From assembly GCA_017997315.1 (NCBI GenBank), contig JAGOFF010000133.1, forward strand, positions 1-6,380: 6,380 nt of DNA. Reading direction: 5' to 3'. The DNA comes from Clostridia bacterium (GTDB lineage Bacteria > Bacillota > Clostridia > Saccharofermentanales > UBA5734). The notes beneath the pieces are model-generated. The model had not been told where the DNA came from, searched no databases, and was given only the letters and a program-made list of their open reading frames with translations. The position numbers and the translations under genes are program-made. Positions 1 to 6,366 of this stretch are shown piece by piece. Numbering within the stretch: position 1 is the first letter of the stretch; each line of letters starts with the position of its first letter.

Positions 1-1096
1 TGTAGAACGCTTTGATGTCTTTCGGGTATCCGGTGACGAAGACCGGTTTCCGGAAAAGCTCCTCCGTCAGGAACCGTTCGTGCTCGGTCTGCAGGTCGCA
101 CCCCCAGTCGCATGGGAACTCGAAGCGACTGCGCACCTTCTGCAGTTCCCGGACGGCATCAGTATAGGTGATGAACCCGAAGTCGCTGTCCGCGACCAGG
201 GAAAGACGTTCCAGAAGTCCCGGTTGCACGTAGCGGTCAAAGAACTCCATCTCCTCCGGACAGGATTCCATCACATCCCGGATGACCCGGCGGAGCATAT
301 CCTCTGCAAGCCGCATGTCGTCCTGCAGATCCGAAAACGCGATTTCCGGCTCGATCATCCAGAATTCCGCCGCATGTTTTACCGTGTTGGACCGTTCCGC
401 GCGAAAGGTCGGGCCGAACGTGTACACTTTGGAAAATGCCATGGCGAACGTCTCCGCGCTCAATTGACCGCTGACGGTAAGACGTGCCTGTTTCTCGAAA
501 AAGTCTTTGGTAAAATCGACATCGCCTCCCGGCAGTCTCGGAACGTCCCTGAGGTCCAGCGACGTGACGGAAAACATCTGTCCCGCGCCTTCCGCGTCGC
601 TGGCGGTGATGATCGGCGAATGCAGGTAGATGAAATTCCGCTCATTGAAGAAACGGTGAATGGAATACGCTGCAACGGAACGCACGCGGAACACCGCGGA
701 AAACAGGTTTGTCCTGGGCCGCAGATGCGAAATGGTGCGCAGGTATTCCGTCGTGTGGCGTTTCGGCTGCAGCGGATAATCCGGAGGGCAGGCGCCTTCG
801 ACGCGGATGGCTGCCGCCTTCATCTCAAACGGCTGGCGGGCGCCGGGCGTCGGTACGACGACGCCTTCGCAGACCAGCGCCGCCCCTGTCCCCAACCGGG
901 CGATCTCGTCAAAGTTCCCGATGGCGTCCGCTTCGACGACCACCTGCAGGTTCCGGAAAAACGAGCCGTCATTGAGCTCGATGAAGGCAAACCGCTTCTG
1001 GTCGCGGATTGTGCGGATCCAGCCGGCGACACTGACACGGGTTCCTACAAGTCTATCCGTTTCGCGGTACAACTCTCGGACGGTTGTGAATTCCAT
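1..1096 (-). CDS. asnS: Asparaginyl-tRNA synthetase, 3' end beyond window
   Basis: AsnS is a cytoplasmic class II aminoacyl-tRNA synthetase that activates asparagine with ATP and loads it onto tRNA-Asn. The first 365 residues lie in the window; family members run to about 460, so roughly the last 100, including class II motif 3, are outside. Residues 1-105 form the N-terminal OB-fold anticodon-binding domain (VAGWIRTIRDQK, FIELNDGS). The catalytic core follows, with the motif 1 region near 146-163 (FFNERNFIYLHSPIIT) and motif 2 at about 229-252 (PTFRAERS, then HAAEFWMIEPE). The stretch WGCDLQTEHERFLTE and PVFVTGYPKDIKAFY near the edge is typical of Bacillota AsnS; FRAE followed by the AEFWM segment separates it from AspRS. 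The ATG is preceded by AAAGGAAA at good spacing. It lies 45 bp after the SEC-C gene with no terminator between. The existence of a dedicated AsnRS means Asn-tRNA need not depend solely on the transamidation route. Confidence 0.97.
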   Translation of the reverse strand, partial: MEFTTVRELYRETDRLVGTRVSVAGWIRTIRDQKRFAFIELNDGSFFRNLQVVVEADAIGNFDEIARLGTGAALVCEGVVVPTPGARQPFEMKAAAIRVEGACPPDYPLQPKRHTTEYLRTISHLRPRTNLFSAVFRVRSVAAYSIHRFFNERNFIYLHSPIITASDAEGAGQMFSVTSLDLRDVPRLPGGDVDFTKDFFEKQARLTVSGQLSAETFAMAFSKVYTFGPTFRAERSNTVKHAAEFWMIEPEIAFSDLQDDMRLAEDMLRRVIRDVMESCPEEMEFFDRYVQPGLLERLSLVADSDFGFITYTDAVRELQKVRSRFEFPCDWGCDLQTEHERFLTEELFRKPVFVTGYPKDIKAFY

Positions 1097-1141
1097 CGGG
1101 TGTTTCCTTTCGCGCCTCGCCGGCTGCTGTTACGATTTCTC

Positions 1142-1648
1142 TCAGGACACGCGGCCGCAGCAGGCCTTGTACTTCTTCCCGCTGCCGCACGGACAGGGAT
1201 CATTTCGTCCGGGTTTGTTGCGTACGGCGATGTGGGATGCGCGGTTTTCCTTTCCGATCTGCCGATGCCGTTCCGGATCGAGCACTCCCGCCCAGGACTC
1301 GAGTCCGACCAGCCAATCGGCTTTGGCTTCGTGCATGTTCCAAAGCAGCTTCTCGAAATCGATTTCCAGCCGGATATCGGACTTGTCCTGGAGGTTGTCG
1401 AGGTCGGTCGGAACGGTCAGGCTGGTCCGGATGCCGTCCATGAATCCCGCAAAAATCACCATGTCCGTCCCGAATCCGAGTTTGTCCGCGAGTTCCGAGG
1501 CTGTTCCGGCGAACACCTCGGGATGCGCTTTCAGAATCCGATCGTACGCTTCGGTTTCCAGCGAGTAGTACCGCTCCATGAACGCGCTGGCCGCCTTCGG
1601 GTCGGAATCGTCCGCAAGCTGCGCGTTCCAGTCCTGATAATATCCCAT
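1142..1648 (-). CDS. SEC-C motif (zinc-binding) protein of unknown role
   Basis: A 168-residue soluble protein ending in a textbook SEC-C motif: GRNDPCPCGSGKKYK at about 147-161, then ACCG. The likely zinc ligands are C152, C154, C163 and C164. The same motif ends SecA, where it binds zinc and helps contact SecB and ribosomes, but it also occurs at the end of many small uncharacterised proteins. The N-terminal 140 residues are mostly helical and acidic (QDWNAQLADD, ASELADKLGFG, FAGFMDGIRTSL, FEKLLWNMHEAKADWL). They resemble, from memory, small SEC-C proteins common in Clostridia whose function is not known. The start is well supported by GGGAGGAAAG seven or so bases upstream, which directly abuts the icd stop codon only 12 bp away. 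This suggests translation linked to icd and co-transcription with asnS. No signal peptide or membrane segment is visible. A role in secretion or at the ribosome would be inference from the motif alone. Confidence 0.9.
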   Translation of the reverse strand: MGYYQDWNAQLADDSDPKAASAFMERYYSLETEAYDRILKAHPEVFAGTASELADKLGFGTDMVIFAGFMDGIRTSLTVPTDLDNLQDKSDIRLEIDFEKLLWNMHEAKADWLVGLESWAGVLDPERHRQIGKENRASHIAVRNKPGRNDPCPCGSGKKYKACCGRVS

Positions 1649-1660
1649 GTTCTTTCCTCC

Positions 1661-2863
1661 CTACCTGCGGACGCGTTCCGCGACGGCGCGTAGAAAGCTT
1701 TCCGAGTCGACGGTGCGGATGTCCTTCAGAGTCGATATCGCCGCGAGGTCGCCAGTCATGATCCCCGCCCCGATCGTATCCATCGTGGCCTTCTCCACCT
1801 CTCCTGCAAACGCGGAGAGCGCTGCAATGCCGTCCATCTCGCCCCGTTTGGCCAGGGCGCCTGTCCAGGCGAACAGCGTTGCGATGGGGTTGGTCGAAGT
1901 TTTTTCCCCTTTCAGGTACCGGTAGTAATGTCGTGTCACCGTACCGTGCGCAGCTTCGAATTCATAGACCCCGTCCGGGGAGACCAGCACGGATGTCATC
2001 ATGGACAGGCTGCCGTTCGCGGAGGCGACCATGTCGGACATCACATCGCCGTCATAATTCTTGCAAGCCCAGAGGATGCCTCCGTCGGACTTGATCACGC
2101 GGCTGACGATATCGTCGATGAGCGAATAGAAATAGGCAAGCCCCGCATTCCGGAAACGGTCTTTGAATTCGTTGTTGAAAACCTCTTCGAAAATATCCTT
2201 GAACCGATGGTCGTAAGTCTTCGAGATCGTGTCCTTGGCGCCGAACCAGAGATCCTGGCGGGTGTCGAGAGCATAGGTGAAGCAGGACCGCGCGAAGCTG
2301 AAGATGGATCGATCGGTGTTGTGCATCCCCATCACGATGCCCGGTTCCTGGAACGAATGCACGGCATGCGTTTCAGTCGTTCCGTCCGGATACGTCAAAA
2401 CCAGGTCCGCGCGGGCCGGACCCTTGACACGGACCTCGGTGCTCTTGTAGATGTCGCCGTAGGCATGCCGTGCGATGGTGATCGGCTTCTTCCAGGAGTT
2501 GACCACCGGTGAGATCCCGGTCACCATGATCGGGGCCCGGAACACGGTTCCGTCCAGCAGCGCGCGGATGGTCGCGTTGGGGCTTTTCCACATCTGCTTC
2601 AACTGGTATTCGGTCATACGCGCCGCATTGGGGGTGATCGTCGCGCATTTGACCGCGACGCCGAGCTGTCGGGTGCGTTCCGCCGAAGCGACGGTGACCT
2701 GGTCGTCCGTGGCGTCCCGGTTCTGGAGTCCCAGATCGAAATACTCGGTTTTCAACTCGACATTCGGCAACAACAGGATTTCCTTCACCTGCTGCCAGAT
2801 GACTCGCGTCATCTCATCGCCGTCCATTTCGACCAGCGGGGTCTTCATCGGTATTCGATCCAT
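1661..2863 (-). CDS. icd: Isocitrate dehydrogenase (NADP+), eukaryote-like dimeric type
   Basis: A complete 400-residue cytoplasmic enzyme that oxidatively decarboxylates isocitrate to 2-oxoglutarate, supplying NADPH and the carbon skeleton for glutamate. It belongs to the homodimeric subfamily shared with eukaryotic IDH1, as in many Clostridia, rather than the E. coli Icd type. Numbering nearly coincides with human IDH1: S94, R100, R109, R132 and Y139 bind isocitrate, K210 matches human K212, and D250, D273 and D277 match metal-binding D252, D275 and D279. AHGTVTRHYY (305-314) carries R311 and H312, the pair that marks NADP+ rather than NAD+ preference. One oddity is A97 in SPNATIR, where relatives have glycine. 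The first ATG is supported by GGAGGAG with 7-bp spacing; an internal Met6 is the only near alternative. It lies 45 bp downstream of holA. No citrate synthase or aconitase gene is present in the window. Confidence 0.97.
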   Translation of the reverse strand: MDRIPMKTPLVEMDGDEMTRVIWQQVKEILLLPNVELKTEYFDLGLQNRDATDDQVTVASAERTRQLGVAVKCATITPNAARMTEYQLKQMWKSPNATIRALLDGTVFRAPIMVTGISPVVNSWKKPITIARHAYGDIYKSTEVRVKGPARADLVLTYPDGTTETHAVHSFQEPGIVMGMHNTDRSIFSFARSCFTYALDTRQDLWFGAKDTISKTYDHRFKDIFEEVFNNEFKDRFRNAGLAYFYSLIDDIVSRVIKSDGGILWACKNYDGDVMSDMVASANGSLSMMTSVLVSPDGVYEFEAAHGTVTRHYYRYLKGEKTSTNPIATLFAWTGALAKRGEMDGIAALSAFAGEVEKATMDTIGAGIMTGDLAAISTLKDIRTVDSESFLRAVAERVRR

Positions 2864-2908
2864 TCAATATCTCCTCCGGTCATGATCAGGGGGCGTCAAG
2901 GCTTTTGC

Positions 2909-4060
2909 TCAAATATTATGAGTCGCGCGGGTTTTCAAGTCAATGCGGCGGCCGAACAACTCGCACGCCGATATCACCAGCGTCTCAAGCGCCAGCACGT
3001 CCGGCATCCTGCCGCTCTTCACCGCCTGGTCGTTCTCCTGGCAGCGGATGTACAGTCGTTCCAAAGGGTCCGTCCCCATGGACCGGACCTGCGCCCTGAG
3101 CCGGGAGGCGACAAAAGAAGGCACCCCTGCCTGCGTAGCGGCCTGTGAATCGGTGGCGCACTCGGACACCACCAGCAGGTTCCGGATATGGCGTGCCAGC
3201 AGGAACCGGATCAGGGTGGTCGGTTCCTTGCGGAACAGCAACGCGTCCAGGAGGGCGGCCGCACGTTCGGTCCTGCCGGCTGCGATCGCATCCGTCAGAT
3301 CAAAAATCCCGCCGCGTACATCCTGTACGCACAACGCGTCCACCAGTCCGAGATCGATGGATGTGCGGCTTTCCGCCGTGCAGAAAAGAAGCAGCTTCGA
3401 GCATTCCGACCGGATCTGCCGCATGGAGTTGTCACAACGATCGACGAGGCTCTCCGCCGCCCTGCGGTCGATGGAAATCCCGGCCTTTCGGCATAACCCG
3501 GTCAGCCAGGCGGTCAGCTCCGCAGGTTTCTGCCGGTCAAACGATGCAAACACGCCGTGGGTCCGGATGGCGTCCAGCAAGGCGCGCTGTCTGCGGTCGA
3601 CCTTTTCCTCCAGGAACAGGAAACAGCATCCATCGGACAGATTCTCCATCAGTCGGATCAACCGGGTCGTCTGATCCCCGGATGCGGCACGGACCGGCCC
3701 GTTTCCGTCTTCCCCGCCATCCTCCTCCGTCTCCGCGTCCCGACTCGCTTTGGACGGGCGCCCGGCGAAGAGTCCCGATTGGCGGACCACCACGACACGG
3801 CGGCTGGACGCGAATGCCGGCGTCGAGGCCTCCCGCTCGAGCCGGTCGATGTCCGGCCGCGATGTGCGGGAGGAGCCGTCCAGCCGAACACAATCCACCG
3901 CTTCGAATCCCGGCTGCAGCAGCGTTGACAGAATCGTTGAAACCAGGTTTTCCGCCAGAAAATCCTCTTCACCGGTCAATACGTACAAACGGGCCGTTTC
4001 CCCGCGGCGTACCGCGCTCTTCAAATCGTTGAAATCCGGGTTGTCCGTTCCCTTTTTCAA
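2909..4060 (-). CDS. holA: DNA polymerase III, delta subunit (clamp loader)
   Basis: Delta is the subunit of the clamp loader that opens the sliding-clamp ring. From the proposed TTG the protein has 383 residues, slightly longer than the usual 330-350. Domain I begins with the family signature LYVLTGEEDFLAENL (25-39), a degenerate P-loop region that does not bind ATP. RRVVVVRQSGLF (88-99) and CCFLFLEEKVDRRQR (145-159) are further core strands, and FASFDRQKPAELTAWL (171-186) leads into domain II. The helical C-terminal collar domain includes FDLTDAI, FRKEPTTLIRFLLARHIRNLL (277-297 region) and RMPDVLALETLVISACELF. The extra length comes from an acidic, glycine-rich insertion at about 103-129. 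The frame is open far upstream, but those residues are a shadow of comEC. The TTG at 4058-4060 is chosen because it has GGAGGAG seven bases upstream and gives the normal N-terminal length. In-frame TTGs at 4109-4111 and 4160-4162 would add 17 or 34 residues. Confidence 0.93.
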   Translation of the reverse strand: MKKGTDNPDFNDLKSAVRRGETARLYVLTGEEDFLAENLVSTILSTLLQPGFEAVDCVRLDGSSRTSRPDIDRLEREASTPAFASSRRVVVVRQSGLFAGRPSKASRDAETEEDGGEDGNGPVRAASGDQTTRLIRLMENLSDGCCFLFLEEKVDRRQRALLDAIRTHGVFASFDRQKPAELTAWLTGLCRKAGISIDRRAAESLVDRCDNSMRQIRSECSKLLLFCTAESRTSIDLGLVDALCVQDVRGGIFDLTDAIAAGRTERAAALLDALLFRKEPTTLIRFLLARHIRNLLVVSECATDSQAATQAGVPSFVASRLRAQVRSMGTDPLERLYIRCQENDQAVKSGRMPDVLALETLVISACELFGRRIDLKTRATHNI

Positions 4061-4095
4061 TCCGGTTCTCCTCCGATCGAACGATCGATTCTCAT
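4057..4095 (-). other. 12-codon mini-reading frame in repeat unit 1
   Basis: ATG at 4093-4095 to TGA at 4057-4059 encodes MRIDRSIGGEPD, the ComEC tail with one E-to-G change caused by the same base that strengthens the holA ribosome-binding site. Its TGA overlaps the proposed holA TTG, reproducing the original comEC/holA overlap. It could pass terminating ribosomes to holA by reinitiation, but there is no direct evidence that it is translated. Confidence 0.4.
4061..4074 (-). promoter_or_regulatory. Ribosome-binding site that decides the holA start
   Basis: GGAGGAG at 4068-4074 stands seven bases before the TTG at 4058-4060. The matching position in the two other repeat units reads GGAGAAG, so a single base change makes this copy the closest match to the ribosomal anti-Shine-Dalgarno sequence. 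This is why the innermost TTG is preferred as the holA start. A self-complementary stretch (4074-4087) sits immediately upstream and shares one base with the site. Confidence 0.75.
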
Positions 4096-4107
4096 CCGTC
4101 CCCTTTT

Positions 4108-4146
4108 TCAATCCGGTTCTTCTCCGATCGAACGATCGATTCTCAT
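4108..4146 (-). other. 12-codon mini-reading frame in repeat unit 2
   Basis: ATG at 4144-4146 to TGA at 4108-4110 encodes MRIDRSIGEEPD, identical to the last 12 residues of ComEC. It is a duplicated gene end, now free-standing. AAAAAGGGG lies just upstream, with only about four bases between it and the ATG, so initiation is possible but not ideal. It begins 12 bp after the comEC stop and in the same frame, so a terminating ribosome could restart here. Most likely it is a by-product of the duplication rather than a functional peptide. Confidence 0.4.
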
Positions 4147-4158
4147 CCGTCCCCTTTT

Positions 4159-6366
4159 TCAATCCGGTTCTTCTCCGATCGAACGATCGATCCTCATCCG
4201 TCCCTGGTCCATCCGTACGATGACGGAACCGTCTTGGTCCGTCCGCAGCGTCTGTATGCCGTGTGCATTCAACCGGTCCAGCAATGCCTCCGAGGGGTGG
4301 CCGTACCGGTTGCGTCCGACACTGACGACCGCGAGTTCCGGACGGATGCGGTCCAGGAATTCGTCGCTGGTCGCGCCGGACGATCCGTGGTGTCCGACGC
4401 GCAGGATGTCCACATCGCACAACCGCCCGTCGGTCGCCAGGATATGCTCGGTCTCCGTTCCGGCGTCCCCCTGGATCAGAATCCGGAAATCCCCATATCG
4501 AACCAGCAGGACCAGCGACGCCTCGTTTCCGGCGGTCAGGCCTTCGGGCGGATGAAGGATGTCGATCCGGATTTCGCCTACGGCGATGCAGTCTCCTGAG
4601 CGCAATTGTACCACATCCGTTCCCGAGGCCCGAGCGGTTTCCAGCAGGTCCGGGGTGAGATCGCCGCCTTCTCCCCACGTATCGTCGACAGTCCCGGCAG
4701 ACGGCGCCTCAAGCGTCGGAGCGTATGCGAACACATTCGCCAGACGGTCGCTCAGCAGGCCCGTGAATCCCCCCGCATGGTCCGCGTGTCCATGGGTCAG
4801 GATGCACATGTCGATCCGAAATACACCCTCATGCTCCAGCATGGGAAGGACCACGTTCTCGTAGGACTCGGCGGTTCCGCAGTCGATCAGCAGGGTGGTT
4901 CCGTCCCGTGTCCGGATCAGGCTGCAGTCGCCTTGCCCTACATCCGCGAAAATGAGGGTAAGTTCCGGGCGGTCCAGCCGGGCGATCCCCCACTGGGCGA
5001 GAAACAGGCAGACCAGGCAGCCCGATACCGCACGAAGACGTGTCCGCGTGATTCGGGAACCCGCGCCGGCCGCTGCAAGGGCAAGCCACACGGCAACCCC
5101 CGCAGCCTGGGTCCAGAAAGGCATCAGCAGGCGCAGTGCGTTGCAGGAAGCGGCAAGGGAGACCACCGTGCGGAGTGCCGTCAGCAGCCATGCCGCAATC
5201 CATGCGGGCATGCCGGGATCACGCGTGGTTCCAGAAAGCCCAAGCAGCAGGCCGACCGGGATGAGCGCCCCGACGAGCGGCAGCGCCGCCATGCCCGCCG
5301 GCAGGGCTTGAAGCGGGATCCTTCGCACCCGGGCTGCCAGAACCGGCCATGCACCGATCTGTGCCCCGACCGCGACGCGCACCCCCTCGGAAAGCCTCTT
5401 CCTCTTGCCACCCGCTCCCGCTTTATACGACCCGATCACCAGGATGCCGGCTGTGGCGGCCACCGATGCAAGAAACCCGGTATTGCGCGAAAGCCACGGC
5501 GCAACAGCGATCATAACGGCGACGCATGCCCCCAGCGCACTCGGAGCATCCGCAAGACGTCTCCCGGACCGTCCCCACTGAGACACCATGTTCATGCCGA
5601 GCGAACGGAGAACGGCAGGCTGGAATCCTGCCGCAGCGGAAAAAGAGATGAGAATAAGGAGATGAAGCGCCAATCTCCCTTTTCGGCCCGGACCCGAAGG
5701 TCCGATGATCCATTGCAGCGGCGCGGCGACCATCGACAGATGGGAACCGGATACGGATAGGACATGGGACAGGCCTGCACGCCGGAACGCCTGCGCCAGA
5801 CTGTCTTCCAGTCCTCCCTGGTCACCAAAGAGAAGAGCGGCGAGAACATCCGCGTCCGCCTGTCCCACCTGGTGCTGAAACGTCCGGTACATTCGCTGGC
5901 GGATCTCCCAGGCCACTCGTGCAGGATGCCACGGCGACGCCTGCGCGATCATAGCCGGAGGGGCGTTTCCATCGGACTCCGCCACCAGGTGGATGCCTTT
6001 CCCGGCGGTCCAGGCACGCTGGTCGAATCCTCCCGGGCTCCGGGCCGGATCCGGTTGAGAAAGGGTCGCGTGGATGCGGATCCGATCCCCGTACCCGACG
6101 TGTCCGCTCCGGGTCACGACATGTACACCGACTCCGTCATCCAATTCAAGAAGGATGCTTTCGCGGGCGTCCGGGTCCCTGTCCGGATTCGGAAAGCTCG
6201 CCACGCGGCCCTCCAGCCAGCCGGTCCGGCCGGCCATGCGGTCTGCCGCTTCGGCTGCGGGATGAAGTACCAGGGCCGTATACAGGATGGACCAGATCCA
6301 CACAACCGCTATCAGGACACGAAATAGAGGGTTTCGAAAGCCAAAAAAACAACATGCCGACATCAT
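4159..6366 (-). CDS. comEC: ComEC/Rec2 family competence DNA-uptake channel
   Basis: ComEC is the inner-membrane channel that takes single-stranded DNA into the cell during natural transformation. The 735 residues show the full three-part layout. A first membrane helix (about 15-35) leads into an N-terminal OB-like region (DUF4131, about 45-130, with PGGFDQRAWTAGKGIHL). The polytopic competence domain follows (about 170-462): LAALLFGDQGGLEDSLAQAF, then AGLSHVLSVSGSHLSMV, and several hydrophobic helices. The C-terminal metallo-beta-lactamase-like domain (about 468-724) has FADVGQGD, THGHADHAGG (H525, H527, D529, H530), QGDAG (D634) and GHHGSSG (H659, H660). These putative metal ligands are intact, consistent with the proposed nuclease role for degrading the non-transported strand. 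The 3' end lies in the 51-bp repeat and its TGA overlaps a holA-frame TTG. The start is uncertain: ATG-ATG at 6361-6366 is used, but no Shine-Dalgarno is seen in the 14 bases before it and the frame is open to the window edge. No comEA is visible. Confidence 0.94.
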   Translation of the reverse strand: MMSACCFFGFRNPLFRVLIAVVWIWSILYTALVLHPAAEAADRMAGRTGWLEGRVASFPNPDRDPDARESILLELDDGVGVHVVTRSGHVGYGDRIRIHATLSQPDPARSPGGFDQRAWTAGKGIHLVAESDGNAPPAMIAQASPWHPARVAWEIRQRMYRTFQHQVGQADADVLAALLFGDQGGLEDSLAQAFRRAGLSHVLSVSGSHLSMVAAPLQWIIGPSGPGRKGRLALHLLILISFSAAAGFQPAVLRSLGMNMVSQWGRSGRRLADAPSALGACVAVMIAVAPWLSRNTGFLASVAATAGILVIGSYKAGAGGKRKRLSEGVRVAVGAQIGAWPVLAARVRRIPLQALPAGMAALPLVGALIPVGLLLGLSGTTRDPGMPAWIAAWLLTALRTVVSLAASCNALRLLMPFWTQAAGVAVWLALAAAGAGSRITRTRLRAVSGCLVCLFLAQWGIARLDRPELTLIFADVGQGDCSLIRTRDGTTLLIDCGTAESYENVVLPMLEHEGVFRIDMCILTHGHADHAGGFTGLLSDRLANVFAYAPTLEAPSAGTVDDTWGEGGDLTPDLLETARASGTDVVQLRSGDCIAVGEIRIDILHPPEGLTAGNEASLVLLVRYGDFRILIQGDAGTETEHILATDGRLCDVDILRVGHHGSSGATSDEFLDRIRPELAVVSVGRNRYGHPSEALLDRLNAHGIQTLRTDQDGSVIVRMDQGRMRIDRSIGEEPD

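Larger units (their letters stand above)
4050..4202 (-). repeat. Three tandem 51-bp repeats across the comEC stop and holA start
   Basis: Three head-to-tail units at 4050-4100, 4101-4151 and 4152-4202. Neighbouring units differ by one base each: unit 1 from unit 2 at one position (GGAGGAG instead of GGAGAAG on the minus strand), and unit 3 from unit 2 at one position (GAGGATC instead of GAGAATC). Unit 3 encodes the real C-terminus of ComEC (MRIDRSIGEEPD, stop at 4159-4161). Each unit therefore carries comEC C-terminal codons, a TGA, a Shine-Dalgarno-like sequence and a TTG overlapping the TGA as TTGA. Because 51 is 17 codons, each TTG is in frame with holA, and the holA frame reads TDENRSFDRRRTGLKKG per unit. 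Each unit also holds CGATCGTTCGATCG (4074-4087, 4125-4138, 4176-4189). The near identity implies recent duplication or ongoing homogenisation of an originally single comEC/holA overlap. Confidence 0.97.

Noticed and set aside
80..1693. 537-codon open frame on the plus strand
   Set aside because: It lies antisense to asnS, the SEC-C gene and the end of icd, all of which have clear family motifs. The translation shows no recognisable domain and is a product of GC-rich codon use.
2864..2908. Promoter or terminator between holA and icd
   Set aside because: Only 45 bp, with a clear GGAGGAG for icd, but no convincing -35/-10 pair and no hairpin followed by T residues.
4050..4202. CRISPR array
   Set aside because: The three units are contiguous with no spacers, sit across a gene junction and encode the ComEC tail, so they are a simple tandem duplication.
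4163..4678. Upstream extension of the holA frame into comEC
   Set aside because: Arg-, Gly- and Pro-rich residues with no resemblance to delta subunits; the same bases encode the conserved metallo-beta-lactamase-like domain of ComEC.
4606..5760. 384-codon open frame on the plus strand
   Set aside because: Antisense to the central part of comEC; rich in R, G, P, Q as expected for a shadow frame, with no motif or ribosome-binding site.
6326..6350. Possible terminator (TTTCGAAA palindrome beside a seven-base homopolymer)
   Set aside because: On the minus strand the T run comes before the palindrome, and on the plus strand the run is A, so neither orientation fits a rho-independent terminator. 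The stretch lies inside the comEC reading frame.
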